From contig CADCVH010000022.1 in assembly GCA_902806085.1 (NCBI GenBank), positions 57,151-121,150 on the forward strand: a DNA stretch of 64,000 bases. Reading direction: 5' to 3'. The notes below the pieces were generated by a model that was given only the letters and a program-made list of their open reading frames with translations, had not been told where the DNA came from and did no database searches. This document shows positions 44,947 through 55,068 of the stretch, piece after piece. The translations under genes and the position numbers were made by a program. The stretch comes from an uncultured Rubrobacteraceae bacterium (GTDB taxonomy: Bacteria > Actinomycetota > Rubrobacteria > Rubrobacterales > Rubrobacteraceae). How positions within the stretch are numbered: position 1 is the stretch's first letter; the number at the start of each line of letters is the position of its first letter.

Positions 44947-46038
44947 ATGGTGAGAACGTTGCGCATCAAGGGCCTGCTTTTGGTGTTGGTGCTGTCCGGT
45001 CTGCTGGTGGCCGCGTGCGCGCCTCCGGGGTCCAACACCGGCGGGGGCGGAGATGCCGGCGGCGGGGGCGGCGAGCAGGCCGAGCAGGTGGTCGAAAAGA
45101 ACAAGTCGGGTGGCGGCCAGGGGCCCGTCTGCGACGTGAAGCCGCCGGACATCAGCGGTCTCGGGCAGGCGGTGGTCGGGTTCTCCCAGTCCGAGGAGGA
45201 GACCAACCCGTTCAGGATCGCGGAGACCCAGTCCATACGGGACGAGGCCAAAAACGTCGGGGTCGAGAAGCTCATCGTCACCAACGCGGCGTCCCAGATA
45301 AACAAGCAGAACTCCGACATCCAGGACATGCTCGCCCAGGGGGCCGAGATCCTGATCGTGGCGCCGCTCAACGCCGACGGCCTGGAGCCGGCGTTCCAGG
45401 CCGCCGCCGACGAGAACGTGCCGGTCTTCCTTATAGACCGCGAGGTCACGGCCAAGCCCTGCGAGAACTACATCACGTTCATGGGCTCAAACTTTGTCCG
45501 CCAGGGCAAGCAGGCCGCAGACCTTTTGGCCGAGGCGACGAACGAGAAGGCGCAGGTCGCCATCCTCGAGGGGACGCCGGGCGCGTCGGTGAGCGCCGAC
45601 CGCCAGAGCGGTTTCGTGGACCAGCTCAAGGCCGAGTACCCGGACATGAAGGTCGCCGCCTCCCAGACCGCCAACTTCGTCAGGACCGAGGGGCAGACCG
45701 TGATGGAGCAGCTCCTGCAGTCCAACCCCGACATCAACGCCGTCTACGCGCACAACGACGAGATGGCGCTGGGTGCTATCCAGGCGATAAGGGACGCCGG
45801 CAAGACCCCCGGTAAGGACATCAAGGTCGTCTCCATCGACGGGACCAAGGGCGCGGTCCAGGCGCTCGCCCAGGGCCAGATGAACGGCGTGGTCGAGTCC
45901 AACCCCAGGTTCGGGCCGCTCGCCTTCCAGACCATCGAGGAGTTCCTCTCCGGCGAGCCGATCCCCCAGAACATCATCATCCAGGACCGCATCTACACGC
46001 CGCAGAACGCGGAGGAAAACCTGGGCGCGGCGTACTAG
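44947..46038 (+). CDS. ytfQ: YtfQ-type sugar ABC transporter binding lipoprotein (galactofuranose/galactose)
   Basis: This 363-residue periplasmic-binding-protein type I has a Sec lipoprotein signal (lipobox LVAAC, then a Gly-rich linker). The mature part closely resembles E. coli YtfQ: VVGFSQSEEETNPFRIAET, APLNADGLEPAF, VPVFLIDREV, EGTPGASVSADRQSGF, YAHNDEMALGAIQAI and SIDGT. YtfQ binds galactofuranose or galactopyranose. ATG 44947 follows GGAAGGGAG; the frame is open further upstream without conserved sequence. It is first in an operon with ATPase, two permeases and galTEK, so a galactose ligand is strongly supported by context. Confidence 0.88.
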   Translation: MVRTLRIKGLLLVLVLSGLLVAACAPPGSNTGGGGDAGGGGGEQAEQVVEKNKSGGGQGPVCDVKPPDISGLGQAVVGFSQSEEETNPFRIAETQSIRDEAKNVGVEKLIVTNAASQINKQNSDIQDMLAQGAEILIVAPLNADGLEPAFQAAADENVPVFLIDREVTAKPCENYITFMGSNFVRQGKQAADLLAEATNEKAQVAILEGTPGASVSADRQSGFVDQLKAEYPDMKVAASQTANFVRTEGQTVMEQLLQSNPDINAVYAHNDEMALGAIQAIRDAGKTPGKDIKVVSIDGTKGAVQALAQGQMNGVVESNPRFGPLAFQTIEEFLSGEPIPQNIIIQDRIYTPQNAEENLGAAY

Positions 46039-46050
46039 GGAGGGCAGGCT

Positions 46051-47640
46051 TTGGAGAGAGCAAACCCCGTACTTGAGGTGCGCCGGGGGACCAAACGGTT
46101 CCCCGGCGTACTCGCCCTCGACGCCGTCACCTTCGGCCTGATGCCCGGCGAGGTCCACGCCCTCGTCGGGGAGAACGGCGCCGGGAAGTCTACCTTGATC
46201 AAAGTCCTGACGGGCGTCTACCAACCGGACGAGGGGGAGGTGCTCTTCCGGGGCGAGGAGGTCAGCTTCTCCAGCCCGGGCGAATCGCAGGCGGCGGGGA
46301 TCAGCACGATCTACCAGGAGGTCAACCTGATCCCCCTCCTCAGCGTGGCCCAGAACGTCTTTCTCGGGCGCGAGCCCCGCAACGGCCTCGGCCTGATCGA
46401 CATCCCCCGCATGAACCGCGATGCCGGCGAGATCCTCGGCCGCTACGGCATCGAGGCCGACCCCAAGGCTTCGTTGAACTCGCTCTCCCTGGGCCTGCAG
46501 CAGATGGTGGCCATAGCCAGGGCCGCCTCGATCGACGCCCGCGCGGTCATCATGGACGAGCCGACGTCCTCGCTCGAGGCGAAGGAGGTCCAGACGCTCT
46601 TCGGGGTGATCCGGCAGCTCCGGGAGGGCGGCATCGGCGTCATTTACGTGAGCCACCGCATGGACGAGTTGTACGAGATCTGTGACGCGGTGACGGTCCT
46701 TCGCGACGGCAAGCTGGTCCACTCCGGATCCCTCTCGAAGCTCTCGAAGCTCGAGCTCGTCTCCATGATGCTCGGGCGGGAGCTCGACGAGGTCCAGAAA
46801 AAGGGCGCGACGAACTTCGGCGAGGAGGACCGCACGGCCGCGGAGGAGCCCGTCCTGGAGGCACGGAACCTCACCCAGCGCCCGCTGCTGCGTGGCGTCT
46901 CGCTCGACGTCAGGCCCGGGGAGATCCTCGGGTTGGCCGGGCTCCTCGGCGCCGGCCGCACGGAGACCGCCAAGGCCATCTTCGGGGCCGGCCAGTTGGA
47001 CGCCGGGAGCGTGAAGGTGAACGGCAAGGCTGTCAAGACCGGCTCGCCGGCCTCGGCCATAAGGGCCGGCATCGCGTTCTTGCCCGAGGACCGTAAATCG
47101 GAGGGCATAATCCCGGACCTCTCCGTCAGGGAGAACATCGTCGCGGCGGCTTTGCCCAGGCTATCGCGCGCCGGCCTGGTCTCGGAGAAGGCGCAGGACG
47201 AGGTGGTGGAGCGGTTCATGGGGAGCCTGGGGATCAAGGCCTCCGGCCCGGACCAGCCGGTGCGCGAGCTCTCCGGGGGCAACCAGCAGAAGGTCATGCT
47301 CGCCCGCTGGTTGTGCATGAACCCGAAGGTCCTGATCCTGGACGAGCCCACGCGCGGCATAGACGTGGGTGCCAAGGCGGAGATCCAGAAGCTCGTCGAC
47401 GACCTCGCCCGTGACGGCCTCGGCGTGGTCTTTATCTCCTCCGAACTGGAGGAGGTGGTCGAGGGCAGCGACCGGGCGGTAGCCCTCAAGGAGGGCGCCG
47501 TGGTCGGCGTCCTGTCGGGCGACGAGGTCAGCGAGCGCAACCTGCTGAGCATGCTCGCGGAGGGCGGGACCGAGGGCGGGACCGAGGGCGGAACCGAGGG
47601 CGGGGCCACGGACGGCCCGGAGAACGGGGGCCAGGGATGA
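46051..47640 (+). CDS. ytfR: CUT2 sugar ABC transporter ATP-binding protein (YtfR/RbsA type)
   Basis: This 529-residue protein has two fused nucleotide-binding domains. The first has Walker [13 protein letters not shown], signature [12 protein letters not shown] and Walker B AVIMDEP. The second has a degenerate Walker A ([12 protein letters not shown]), the signature [12 protein letters not shown] and Walker B VLILDEP, the usual RbsA asymmetry. TTG 46051 follows AGGGAGGGCAGG. The C-terminus carries an EGGT tandem repeat encoded by four 12-base units (47560-47607). Its stop overlaps the first permease start (ATGA). It powers the two-permease importer. Confidence 0.93.
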   Translation: MERANPVLEVRRGTKRFPGVLALDAVTFGLMPGEVHALVGENGAGKSTLIKVLTGVYQPDEGEVLFRGEEVSFSSPGESQAAGISTIYQEVNLIPLLSVAQNVFLGREPRNGLGLIDIPRMNRDAGEILGRYGIEADPKASLNSLSLGLQQMVAIARAASIDARAVIMDEPTSSLEAKEVQTLFGVIRQLREGGIGVIYVSHRMDELYEICDAVTVLRDGKLVHSGSLSKLSKLELVSMMLGRELDEVQKKGATNFGEEDRTAAEEPVLEARNLTQRPLLRGVSLDVRPGEILGLAGLLGAGRTETAKAIFGAGQLDAGSVKVNGKAVKTGSPASAIRAGIAFLPEDRKSEGIIPDLSVRENIVAAALPRLSRAGLVSEKAQDEVVERFMGSLGIKASGPDQPVRELSGGNQQKVMLARWLCMNPKVLILDEPTRGIDVGAKAEIQKLVDDLARDGLGVVFISSELEEVVEGSDRAVALKEGAVVGVLSGDEVSERNLLSMLAEGGTEGGTEGGTEGGATDGPENGGQG

Positions 47641-48605
47641 GCGGCGGGGCGGCGGCGGGCAGGCAGGTGTCCGGTTGGGACCGGGCGGCGCCCTGGCTGC
47701 GGGACCGCGGCGTGTACGTCGCCTTCGCGATGCTGGTCGTCTTTAACCTCGTCGTCACCGAGAACTTCGCCTCCGTCGGGACGATCACCAACCTGCTGGT
47801 TCAGGTCTCGCCGGTCCTTCTGGTGTCCCTGGGGTTGGCGCTCGTTATCGGGACGGAGGGCATAGACCTGTCGGTCGGCGCGATCATGGCCCTCGCCTCT
47901 GCCGCGTTGCCTCTATACCTCGGCTACGGGTGGCCGTTCGCCATCGGCATCTCCCTCGCCGTGGGCATCCTGGCGGGCCTCGTCAACGGGAGCCTCGTCG
48001 CCTTCGCCGGGGTCCAGCCCATCGTCGCCACGCTGGCGCTGCTCGTGGCGGGGCGGGGGCTGGCCCAGATCTTCACGAACGGACAACTCCTGATCGTCAC
48101 CGACCCGGTCGTGCTGGCCCTCGGCCAGGCGCGGCCTTTCGGGATACCGGCGCCGGTCATCGTGGCGGCGGTCGCGGTGGCGGTGGTTGCGTTCCTGATC
48201 CGGCGCACCACGTTCGGCCGCTACGTCGTCGCCATCGGCGGGAACCGCTCGGCAAGCTTTCTCTCCGGCCATCCCGTCCGCCGGACGCTGCTGGCGGTCT
48301 ACGCGATAAGCGGGCTTTTGGCCGCGGTCGCCGGGATCGTGGCGACGGCCAGGCTTGGGGCGAGCGACCCGTCGAACATCGGCGTCCTGATAGAGCTGTC
48401 CGCAATAACGGCGGTCGTGGTGGGCGGCACGCCGCTCACCGGCGGGCGCGTCAGGCTCGCGGGCACGGTGATGGGGGCGCTTTTGATGCAGCTCATAAGC
48501 ACGACCTTTATCTCCAACAACCTGCCGTTCACCTACGCCCAGGTGTTGACGGCCGGCATCATCTTGATCGCCGTGTACGTCCAGAAGGGAAGGGGGGCGG
48601 CCTAG
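47637..48605 (+). CDS. ytfT: CUT2 sugar ABC transporter permease (YtfT type)
   Basis: This 322-residue RbsC-family permease has eight to ten hydrophobic segments. Landmarks are GTEGIDLSVGAIMAL (the family G-IDLS-G motif), VQPIVATLALLVAGRGLAQI, and VGGTPLTGGRVRLAGTVMGA near the end. It begins with an ATGA overlap with ytfR. Systems with two different permeases are typical of YtfT/YjfF and LsrC/LsrD; the YtfQ-like binding protein and gal genes favour the former. Confidence 0.9.
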   Translation: MSGGAAAGRQVSGWDRAAPWLRDRGVYVAFAMLVVFNLVVTENFASVGTITNLLVQVSPVLLVSLGLALVIGTEGIDLSVGAIMALASAALPLYLGYGWPFAIGISLAVGILAGLVNGSLVAFAGVQPIVATLALLVAGRGLAQIFTNGQLLIVTDPVVLALGQARPFGIPAPVIVAAVAVAVVAFLIRRTTFGRYVVAIGGNRSASFLSGHPVRRTLLAVYAISGLLAAVAGIVATARLGASDPSNIGVLIELSAITAVVVGGTPLTGGRVRLAGTVMGALLMQLISTTFISNNLPFTYAQVLTAGIILIAVYVQKGRGAA

Positions 48606-48606
48606 T

Positions 48607-49620
48607 ATGGCTACGGGACAGGCCAGGGCCGCGGAGGGGAGGACCCCCGTCGGCGGCGAAGGGGGAGGCCCGTCGCGCCGCGAGCGGCTCTTCGGGACCC
48701 TGCAGCGCCGCGGGGCCATCGTGGTGTTGTTGCTCGTTGTCGCCATCGCCTCGTTGCGGTTCGACAGCTTCCTGACCTTGCGCAACCTGGAGAACGTGGC
48801 GCTTCAGGCCTCGTTTCTGGGGCTGATCGCGGTCGGGATGACGTTCGTCATCATCAGCGGCGGCATCGACCTCTCGGTGGGGTCGCTTCTGGCCCTCGGC
48901 GGGGTGCTGGCGGCCCTCTCGGTGCAGCTCGCGTGGCCGCTGGCGTTGCTTTTGCCGGTCGTCGCGTGCGGTTTGATCGGCCTCGGGCAGGGCCTCCTCA
49001 TAGCGAAGGCCCGCATGGCCCCGTTTATAGTGACGCTGGCCGGACTTCTCGGCATCCGGGGCCTGGCCCTGGCGCTCGCCGACGAGCAGCCGGTGGGCGT
49101 GGCGAACGACTCGCCGTTCGTCTGGTTCGGGCAGGGGGACATCCTCGGCCTGGCCGCGCCCATAGTCTTTATGCTCGTGGCCTTCATCGTCGGCGGGCTC
49201 GTGCTGGTGCGGACGCGGTACGGGCAGGCGATCTTCGCCATCGGCGGCAACGAGGAGTCCGCGCGTCTCATGGGCATCCCGGTGGACCGGACGAAGGTGA
49301 TCGCCTACGCCACCAGCGGCGCGCTCGCCGGCTTCGCGGGTGCCCTGCTCGCCGCCCAGCTCGCCGCCGGGCAGCCCGTAGCGGGGACCGGCTGGGAGCT
49401 GGACGCGATCTCCGCGGTCGTCGTCGGCGGGACGCTGCTCACCGGCGGCGCGGGGACGTTGAGCGGGTCCCTGGCCGGCGTGCTGCTGCTCGGCATCTTG
49501 CAGAACCTGATCAACCAGCTCGGCACCCTGGGCTCCTACACCCAGCAACTCGTCAGCGGCGTCTTCCTGATCGCCGTCGTCCTGGTCCAGGCTTACCTGA
49601 CCCGCAAACAGAGGTCGTGA
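48607..49620 (+). CDS. yjfF: CUT2 sugar ABC transporter permease (YjfF type)
   Basis: This 337-residue second RbsC-family permease has ISGGIDLSVGSLLALGGVLA, MAPFIVTLAGLLGIRGLALA, FAIGGNEESARLMGIPVDRT, and the C-terminal VGGTLLTGGAGTLSGSLAGV. It starts one base after the first permease. The order binding protein, ATPase, permease, permease is that of E. coli ytfQRT-yjfF. Hydrophobic segments dominate apart from a 35-residue cytoplasmic N-terminus. Confidence 0.9.
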   Translation: MATGQARAAEGRTPVGGEGGGPSRRERLFGTLQRRGAIVVLLLVVAIASLRFDSFLTLRNLENVALQASFLGLIAVGMTFVIISGGIDLSVGSLLALGGVLAALSVQLAWPLALLLPVVACGLIGLGQGLLIAKARMAPFIVTLAGLLGIRGLALALADEQPVGVANDSPFVWFGQGDILGLAAPIVFMLVAFIVGGLVLVRTRYGQAIFAIGGNEESARLMGIPVDRTKVIAYATSGALAGFAGALLAAQLAAGQPVAGTGWELDAISAVVVGGTLLTGGAGTLSGSLAGVLLLGILQNLINQLGTLGSYTQQLVSGVFLIAVVLVQAYLTRKQRS

Positions 49621-49718
49621 ACGGAGAATGCGGACGCGCAGGCCCCGACCTGTGCCGGACGGAAACCTTAGCTAGACTACGAGACGACCCGAAACCACCG
49701 GAGTTGGGGAGGACGTAT

Positions 49719-49840
49719 TTGCAAGAAAAGACCGCGGTAAAGAAGGAGCGCGAGGCCAAGGACGACGGCCGCTACATCATCTTCTACACGTTCGAGAGCG
49801 AGGAAGAGGAGCCGCACGAGGCCGAGAGAGGCGAGGGGGA

Positions 49841-49844
<4 letters not shown>
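49719..49844 (+). CDS. 41-residue acidic small protein upstream of galT
   Basis: TTG 49719 has an excellent ribosome site, GGGGAGG at 49706-49712, six bases upstream. The frame runs to a TGA that overlaps the galT TTG start by four bases. The peptide is charged, with a basic-acidic start (KKEREAKDD), an aromatic core GRYIIFYTFES and a Glu-rich tail. The strong ribosome site plus the overlap argue for a real gene that is translationally coupled to galT. Function is unknown; it might be a leader whose translation opens galT, or an accessory subunit. It would be missed by length-filtered gene calling. Confidence 0.7.
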
Positions 49845-50835
<991 letters not shown>

Positions 50836-50839
<4 letters not shown>

Positions 50840-51810
50840 AGCTCCTGGTCACGGGCGGGGCCGGGTACGTTGGCAGCGTCGTCGCCTCGCAGCTCGTGGA
50901 GGCCGGGCACGAGACGGTCGTGCTGGACGACCTCTCGAAGGGCCACAAAGAGGCCGTACCCGAGGGCGCGCGCCTGGTCGAAGGCTCCCTGCTGGACGAA
51001 GCGTTCGTGCGGGAGACGCTTGCTCGGGGCTTCGACGGGGTGCTCCACTTCGCGGCGCTCTCGCTCGTGGCGGAGTCCGTCGAGGAGCCGGAGCGCTACT
51101 ACCGCAACAACGTGGGCGGCGCGCTCAACCTGCTCGGGGCGATGGGGGAGGCCGGCGTTGGGCGGCTGGTCTTCTCGTCCACGGCGGCCGTCTACGGCGA
51201 GCCCGGGGAGGTTCCCATCCCAGAGACCGCCCCGACGGGGCCGACGAACCCCTACGGGTCCTCCAAGCTCGCGGTAGACCGGCTCATAGGCCACGTCGCC
51301 GAGGCGCGGGGGCTCGCGGCCACGAGCCTGCGGTACTTCAACGTCGCCGGGGCGAGCGGGCGTTTCGGGGAGGACCACCACCCCGAGACGCACCTGATCC
51401 CGATAGTCCTCCAGGCAGCCGCCGGCACGCGCGAGTCGGTCAAGATCTTCGGCACCGACTACCCGACCCGCGACGGCACCGCCGTTCGCGACTACGTCCA
51501 CATAGAAGACCTTGGAAGGGCCCACCAGCTTGCCCTAGAGGCGTCGGAACCAGGCGAGCACCGCGTCTACAACCTGGGCAACGGCTCGGGTTTCTCCGTA
51601 CTTCAGGTCGTCGAGGCGGCGAGGAGCGTGACGGGGGAGGACATCAGGACCGAGGAGGCGCCGCGGAGGGCCGGCGACCCGCCGGAGCTCGTGGCTTCGA
51701 GCGACGCGATCCGGGCCGACCTCGGATGGAGGCCGGAGAAGCCGGGCCTCGAAGCCATGATCTCCGACGCCTGGGCCTGGATGCAAGAGCACCCCGACGG
51801 ATACGAATAG
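50836..51810 (+). CDS. galE: UDP-glucose 4-epimerase
   Basis: This 324-residue extended short-chain dehydrogenase starts at TTG 50836, overlapping the galT stop. LVTGGAGYVGSVVA is the NAD site, and Tyr140/Lys144 in NPYGSSKLAVDR form the catalytic YxxxK. RYFNVAGASGRFGEDHHPET and TRDGTAVRDYVHIEDLGRAH are hallmark GalE sequences. It interconverts UDP-galactose and UDP-glucose. Six bases separate it from galK. Confidence 0.96.
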
Positions 51811-51816
51811 AGGACG

Positions 51817-52932
51817 ATGCGAGAGACGGAGAACAGGGCGCGCGAGGCTTACGTCGAGAAGTTCGGAGGCGAGCCCGAGGTCGTCGCGAGCGCGCCGGGC
51901 CGGATCAACCTGATCGGGGAGCACACCGACTACAACGGCGGCTTCGTCCTCCCCTGCGCCATCGACCGCCGCATCGCCGTCGCCGCCGGCCGCGACGGCG
52001 AGGAGTTGCTCTACTCCGCGGACTTCGACCGCGCCCGCCCGCTGCGCCACAAGGACGACTCCTGGGCGAAGTACCCGCGCGGCGTCGCCTGGGCGCTGCG
52101 GGAGGCCGGCCACGACGCCGATGGCTTCCGGGCGGCCCTGGCCGGCGACGTGCCCCGCGCCTCCGGTCTCTCCTCCTCGGCGGCCATCGAGGCGGCCACG
52201 GCCCTCGCCCTCGACGCCCTCTTCGGGTTCGGCCTGGACGGGAAGACCCTCGCCCGGATCTGCCAGCGCGCCGAGAACGAGTACGTCGGAGTCCAGAGCG
52301 GCATCATGGACCAGTACGCCTCCCTGCTCTGCGAGGCCGGCTCCGCCCTGCTCATCGACTGCCGCTCCCTGGAGGCCGAGACCGTCCCCCTGGGCCTGCA
52401 AGGCGCCGGCCTCTCGCTCGTCGTCTGCGACACCCGCGTCGAGCGCGGCCTCGCCGACACCGGCTACAACGACCGCCGGGCGTCCTGCGAGCGGGCGGCC
52501 GAGACCCTGGGTGTCGAGCAACTACGCGACGCCACGGAGGAGGATCTTGACCGGCTCTCCGGGGAGGAGCTTCTCCGCGCCCGCCACGTCGTCACGGAGA
52601 ACGCCCGCGTGACAAGGGCCGTCGAGTCCTTGCGGTCCAAGGATTTCGAGGCTTTCGGGCACCTGATGTATGCCTCGCACGAATCCATGCGCGACGACTA
52701 CGAGATCTCCACCCCCGAACTCGACGCCTTCGTCGAGATAGCAGGGGACAACGGCGCCCCGGGCGCCCGGCTGACGGGAGCGGGCTTCGGCGGCTGCGCC
52801 ATCGCCCTTATGCCCCCGGGCAACTCCGAGACGCTCGCGGAGGCCTGCCGGCGGGTGTTCGCCGGGCGCGGGTTCAAGGAGCCGGTATTCTACGAGTTCG
52901 CGCCGTCGGCCGGCGCCGAGGTGGTGGGGTGA
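51817..52932 (+). CDS. galK: galactokinase
   Basis: This 371-residue GHMP kinase phosphorylates galactose at C1. The galactokinase signature GRINLIGEHTDYNGGFVLPC is near residue 29, the ATP loop PRASGLSSSAAIEA near 113, and LTGAGFGGCAIALMP near the C-terminus. GVQSGIMDQYASL carries the catalytic Asp region. ATG 51817 follows AGAGGACG. The stop overlaps the next GTG (GTGA). With galT and galE it completes conversion of imported galactose to glucose-1-phosphate. Confidence 0.96.
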   Translation: MRETENRAREAYVEKFGGEPEVVASAPGRINLIGEHTDYNGGFVLPCAIDRRIAVAAGRDGEELLYSADFDRARPLRHKDDSWAKYPRGVAWALREAGHDADGFRAALAGDVPRASGLSSSAAIEAATALALDALFGFGLDGKTLARICQRAENEYVGVQSGIMDQYASLLCEAGSALLIDCRSLEAETVPLGLQGAGLSLVVCDTRVERGLADTGYNDRRASCERAAETLGVEQLRDATEEDLDRLSGEELLRARHVVTENARVTRAVESLRSKDFEAFGHLMYASHESMRDDYEISTPELDAFVEIAGDNGAPGARLTGAGFGGCAIALMPPGNSETLAEACRRVFAGRGFKEPVFYEFAPSAGAEVVG

Positions 52933-53939
52933 GCCGGGAGGCGCGACGCGACGAGCTGCGGTCGCTCATGCAGAGGCGGGGGCTCGGGGCGTTGCTCCTC
53001 CGGAGGCCCGCCAACTTTGCGTGGTACACGGGCGGGGCGGACAACCGGGTGGACCACGACGACCCGCTCGGCGTCGCCGGCATCCTGCTCACGGACGGGG
53101 CCGAGTACGTGCTTACCGACAACATCGAGGCCCCCCGGATGCGCGGCGAGCAGACGCCCGGCTTGGAGATCGCCGAGCACCCCTGGCACACCGGCCCGCG
53201 GGCGCTGCTGGGCGAGCTCGCCGGCGGCCCCGTCGGGGCCGACCATCCCTCGGATCTCGGCCCCGACGTCTCCGAGGAGATCCTGCCCCTCCGCCACGTC
53301 CTCGACGACGAGGCGGTCGAACGCTACCGGCGCCTCGGGGCGGACGCCGTGGCTGCGGTCTCGGAGGCGGCCGCTGGGCTCTCGCCCGGCACCGACGAGC
53401 TCGACGCGGCGGCGGAGCTGGCGGCCGCCTGCCGCCGGCGCGGCTTGTTCGCCCCGGTCCTGCTGGCCGCGTCGGCAGACCGTATCGGGCGCTACCGGCA
53501 CCCGATACCCCGCGGCGGACCCCTCGGCGGGCGGGCCATGCTAGTGGTCTGCGCCGAACGCGGCGGCCTCTACGCCAACCTGACGCGCATGGTCCCCTTC
53601 GAGGAGGCCGACCCGGAGACCCTCCGGCGCCAGGTGGCCTGCGACGAAATCCTACGCCGCATGAGGCAAGAGGCCACCCGCCCGGGCACGACCCTGGCCG
53701 ACGCCTTCGAGCTCTGCCGGACCTTCTACGCCGAGGCCGGATTCCCCGACGGCTGGCGGGACCATCACCAGGGCGGCACGACGGGCTACGCCTCCCGCGA
53801 AACGGTGGCGACCCCCGAGACGTCCCAGGAGATCAAGCCAGGCCACGCTTTCGCCTGGAACCCCTCCCTCCCCGGCGCGAAGGCCGAAGAGACCTTCGTC
53901 CTCCTCCCGCAGGGCCCGGAAGTCCTGACGCCCGCCTGA
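52929..53939 (+). CDS. M24 (aminopeptidase P/creatinase)-fold protein with altered metal site
   Basis: This 336-residue protein has an N-terminal creatinase-type domain (LGALLLRRPANFAWYTGGAD) and a C-terminal pita-bread domain. In active M24 peptidases the two metal-binding Asp lie in D-x-G and S-D-x-T-R motifs. Here the segment reads CAERGGLYANLTRMV, so both Asp are replaced. The metal-type His (HHQGGTTGY) and one Glu (KAEETFVLL) are still present. It is coupled to galK through a GTGA overlap. A peptidase role is doubtful; a ligand-binding or non-metallo role linked to sugar metabolism is possible. It is not a truncation. Confidence 0.75.
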   Translation: MSREARRDELRSLMQRRGLGALLLRRPANFAWYTGGADNRVDHDDPLGVAGILLTDGAEYVLTDNIEAPRMRGEQTPGLEIAEHPWHTGPRALLGELAGGPVGADHPSDLGPDVSEEILPLRHVLDDEAVERYRRLGADAVAAVSEAAAGLSPGTDELDAAAELAAACRRRGLFAPVLLAASADRIGRYRHPIPRGGPLGGRAMLVVCAERGGLYANLTRMVPFEEADPETLRRQVACDEILRRMRQEATRPGTTLADAFELCRTFYAEAGFPDGWRDHHQGGTTGYASRETVATPETSQEIKPGHAFAWNPSLPGAKAEETFVLLPQGPEVLTPA

Positions 53940-54015
53940 CACCGAACCGGCCGGACCTCTCCGCGAAACCGCGCCAACGATTGCGCGGCACACGGGCGGG
54001 ATGACCCTGGCCGAT

Positions 54016-54891
54016 CTAGCCGGCTGGCGTCGCAGGGGAGGTGAGCGCCTCCACGCACGCGAGCGCGGCGCCGAGGACCCGCCCGTCCGCGTCGAAGGCG
54101 GGGTCGTAGGAGGCGATCCCGATCGCGGCGACGGCGAAGCGCTCGCGGACCATACCGAGCCCCGCCAGGAGCTCCTCGGCGCCCAGGCCCCCTTCGGTGG
54201 CGAACCCGTTGGCCCGGCCCACCTTCTCCGTGTCGAGGACGTCGAGGTCCAGATGCACGTAGACCCTGTCCACCCCGGTCTTCAGCCCGTCCAGGGCCTT
54301 CGCGAGGGCCCGCGGGCCCTCGCGCCTGACCGATTCCGCGACGACGACGGCCACCTTCGAGGCGGCGAGCCGTTCCTCCTCCGCGGGCTGCACGTCCCTG
54401 ATACCCGCAAGCACCACGTCCTCCTCGGCCACCGGGGAGAAGCCGGGAACGCCCTCGGCCATCTTCCGCCAGCAGTGCCCCACGGCGACGGCGAGGCCCA
54501 TCCCGTCCGTGAAGCCCGTCGTGGTCGTCTCGGGGGTGTTGAAGTCCGCGTGGGCGTCGAACCACACCACCCCGAGGTCCCCCTCTACGCCGGCGATCGT
54601 CCCGACGGAGGCGTTGCAGTTGCCGGAGAGCACAAGCGGGAACTCGCCTTCGACGATGGCCCCGCGCACCTGCCCCGAGACCAGGCCATCCAGCTCGAAG
54701 GCGGTGGCCACCTCGGCCGGCGGATCGCTTCTGGGGCGCACGGGCGCGAGGTGCGGGCTACGGCCCCCCGCCCGAAGGGTCCCGTCGAGGCCGTTTCTCA
54801 CAAGATGCTCCGGGCCCGCGCCCATCCTCGCGCCGCGGTGCCCGGAGTCGTAGGGCACGACGATGACTCGAACGTCCGGGCGGTCTTCCAT
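54016..54891 (-). CDS. arginase/agmatinase-fold (ureohydrolase superfamily) protein
   Basis: This 291-residue protein has the ureohydrolase metal motif WFDAHADFNTPE (DAHAD) and a HLDLDVLDTE segment that matches the third metal motif. The first metal motif, normally GGDHS, reads SGNCNAS, so the His ligand is missing and a Cys or Asn stands there. Ureohydrolases cleave guanidino compounds with two Mn ions; this variant may be mononuclear, use another ligand, or act on another substrate. It is convergent with the M24-like gene and divergent from crtY. It is transcribed from the 177-base gap at 54892-55068. Confidence 0.8.
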   Translation of the reverse strand: MEDRPDVRVIVVPYDSGHRGARMGAGPEHLVRNGLDGTLRAGGRSPHLAPVRPRSDPPAEVATAFELDGLVSGQVRGAIVEGEFPLVLSGNCNASVGTIAGVEGDLGVVWFDAHADFNTPETTTTGFTDGMGLAVAVGHCWRKMAEGVPGFSPVAEEDVVLAGIRDVQPAEEERLAASKVAVVVAESVRREGPRALAKALDGLKTGVDRVYVHLDLDVLDTEKVGRANGFATEGGLGAEELLAGLGMVRERFAVAAIGIASYDPAFDADGRVLGAALACVEALTSPATPAG

Positions 54892-55068
54892 GCCCGCATT
54901 CTACGGCACGGACCGTCCGCCGCCGTCGCGCGACCGTCGGCCAGATCTCTCCGCCCCGGCACGCCTTCGAAGCGATCTTTCTCCTCCCTTGGTCGAGAAC
55001 GAGCAGCTTTCGGTTTTGCGATCCAACAGACGGGACGGGCGCGTCGCATCGGCTATGATCCTCGGGAT

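Noticed and set aside
47637..49620. LsrC/LsrD autoinducer-2 permeases
   Set aside because: Two permeases fit, but the binding protein has YtfQ motifs, there are no lsrK/lsrF/lsrG genes, and galTEK follow directly.
54001..55068. Upstream extension of the lycopene cyclase frame
   Set aside because: It runs antisense through the arginase-fold gene and has no conserved sequence before the FAD motif region.
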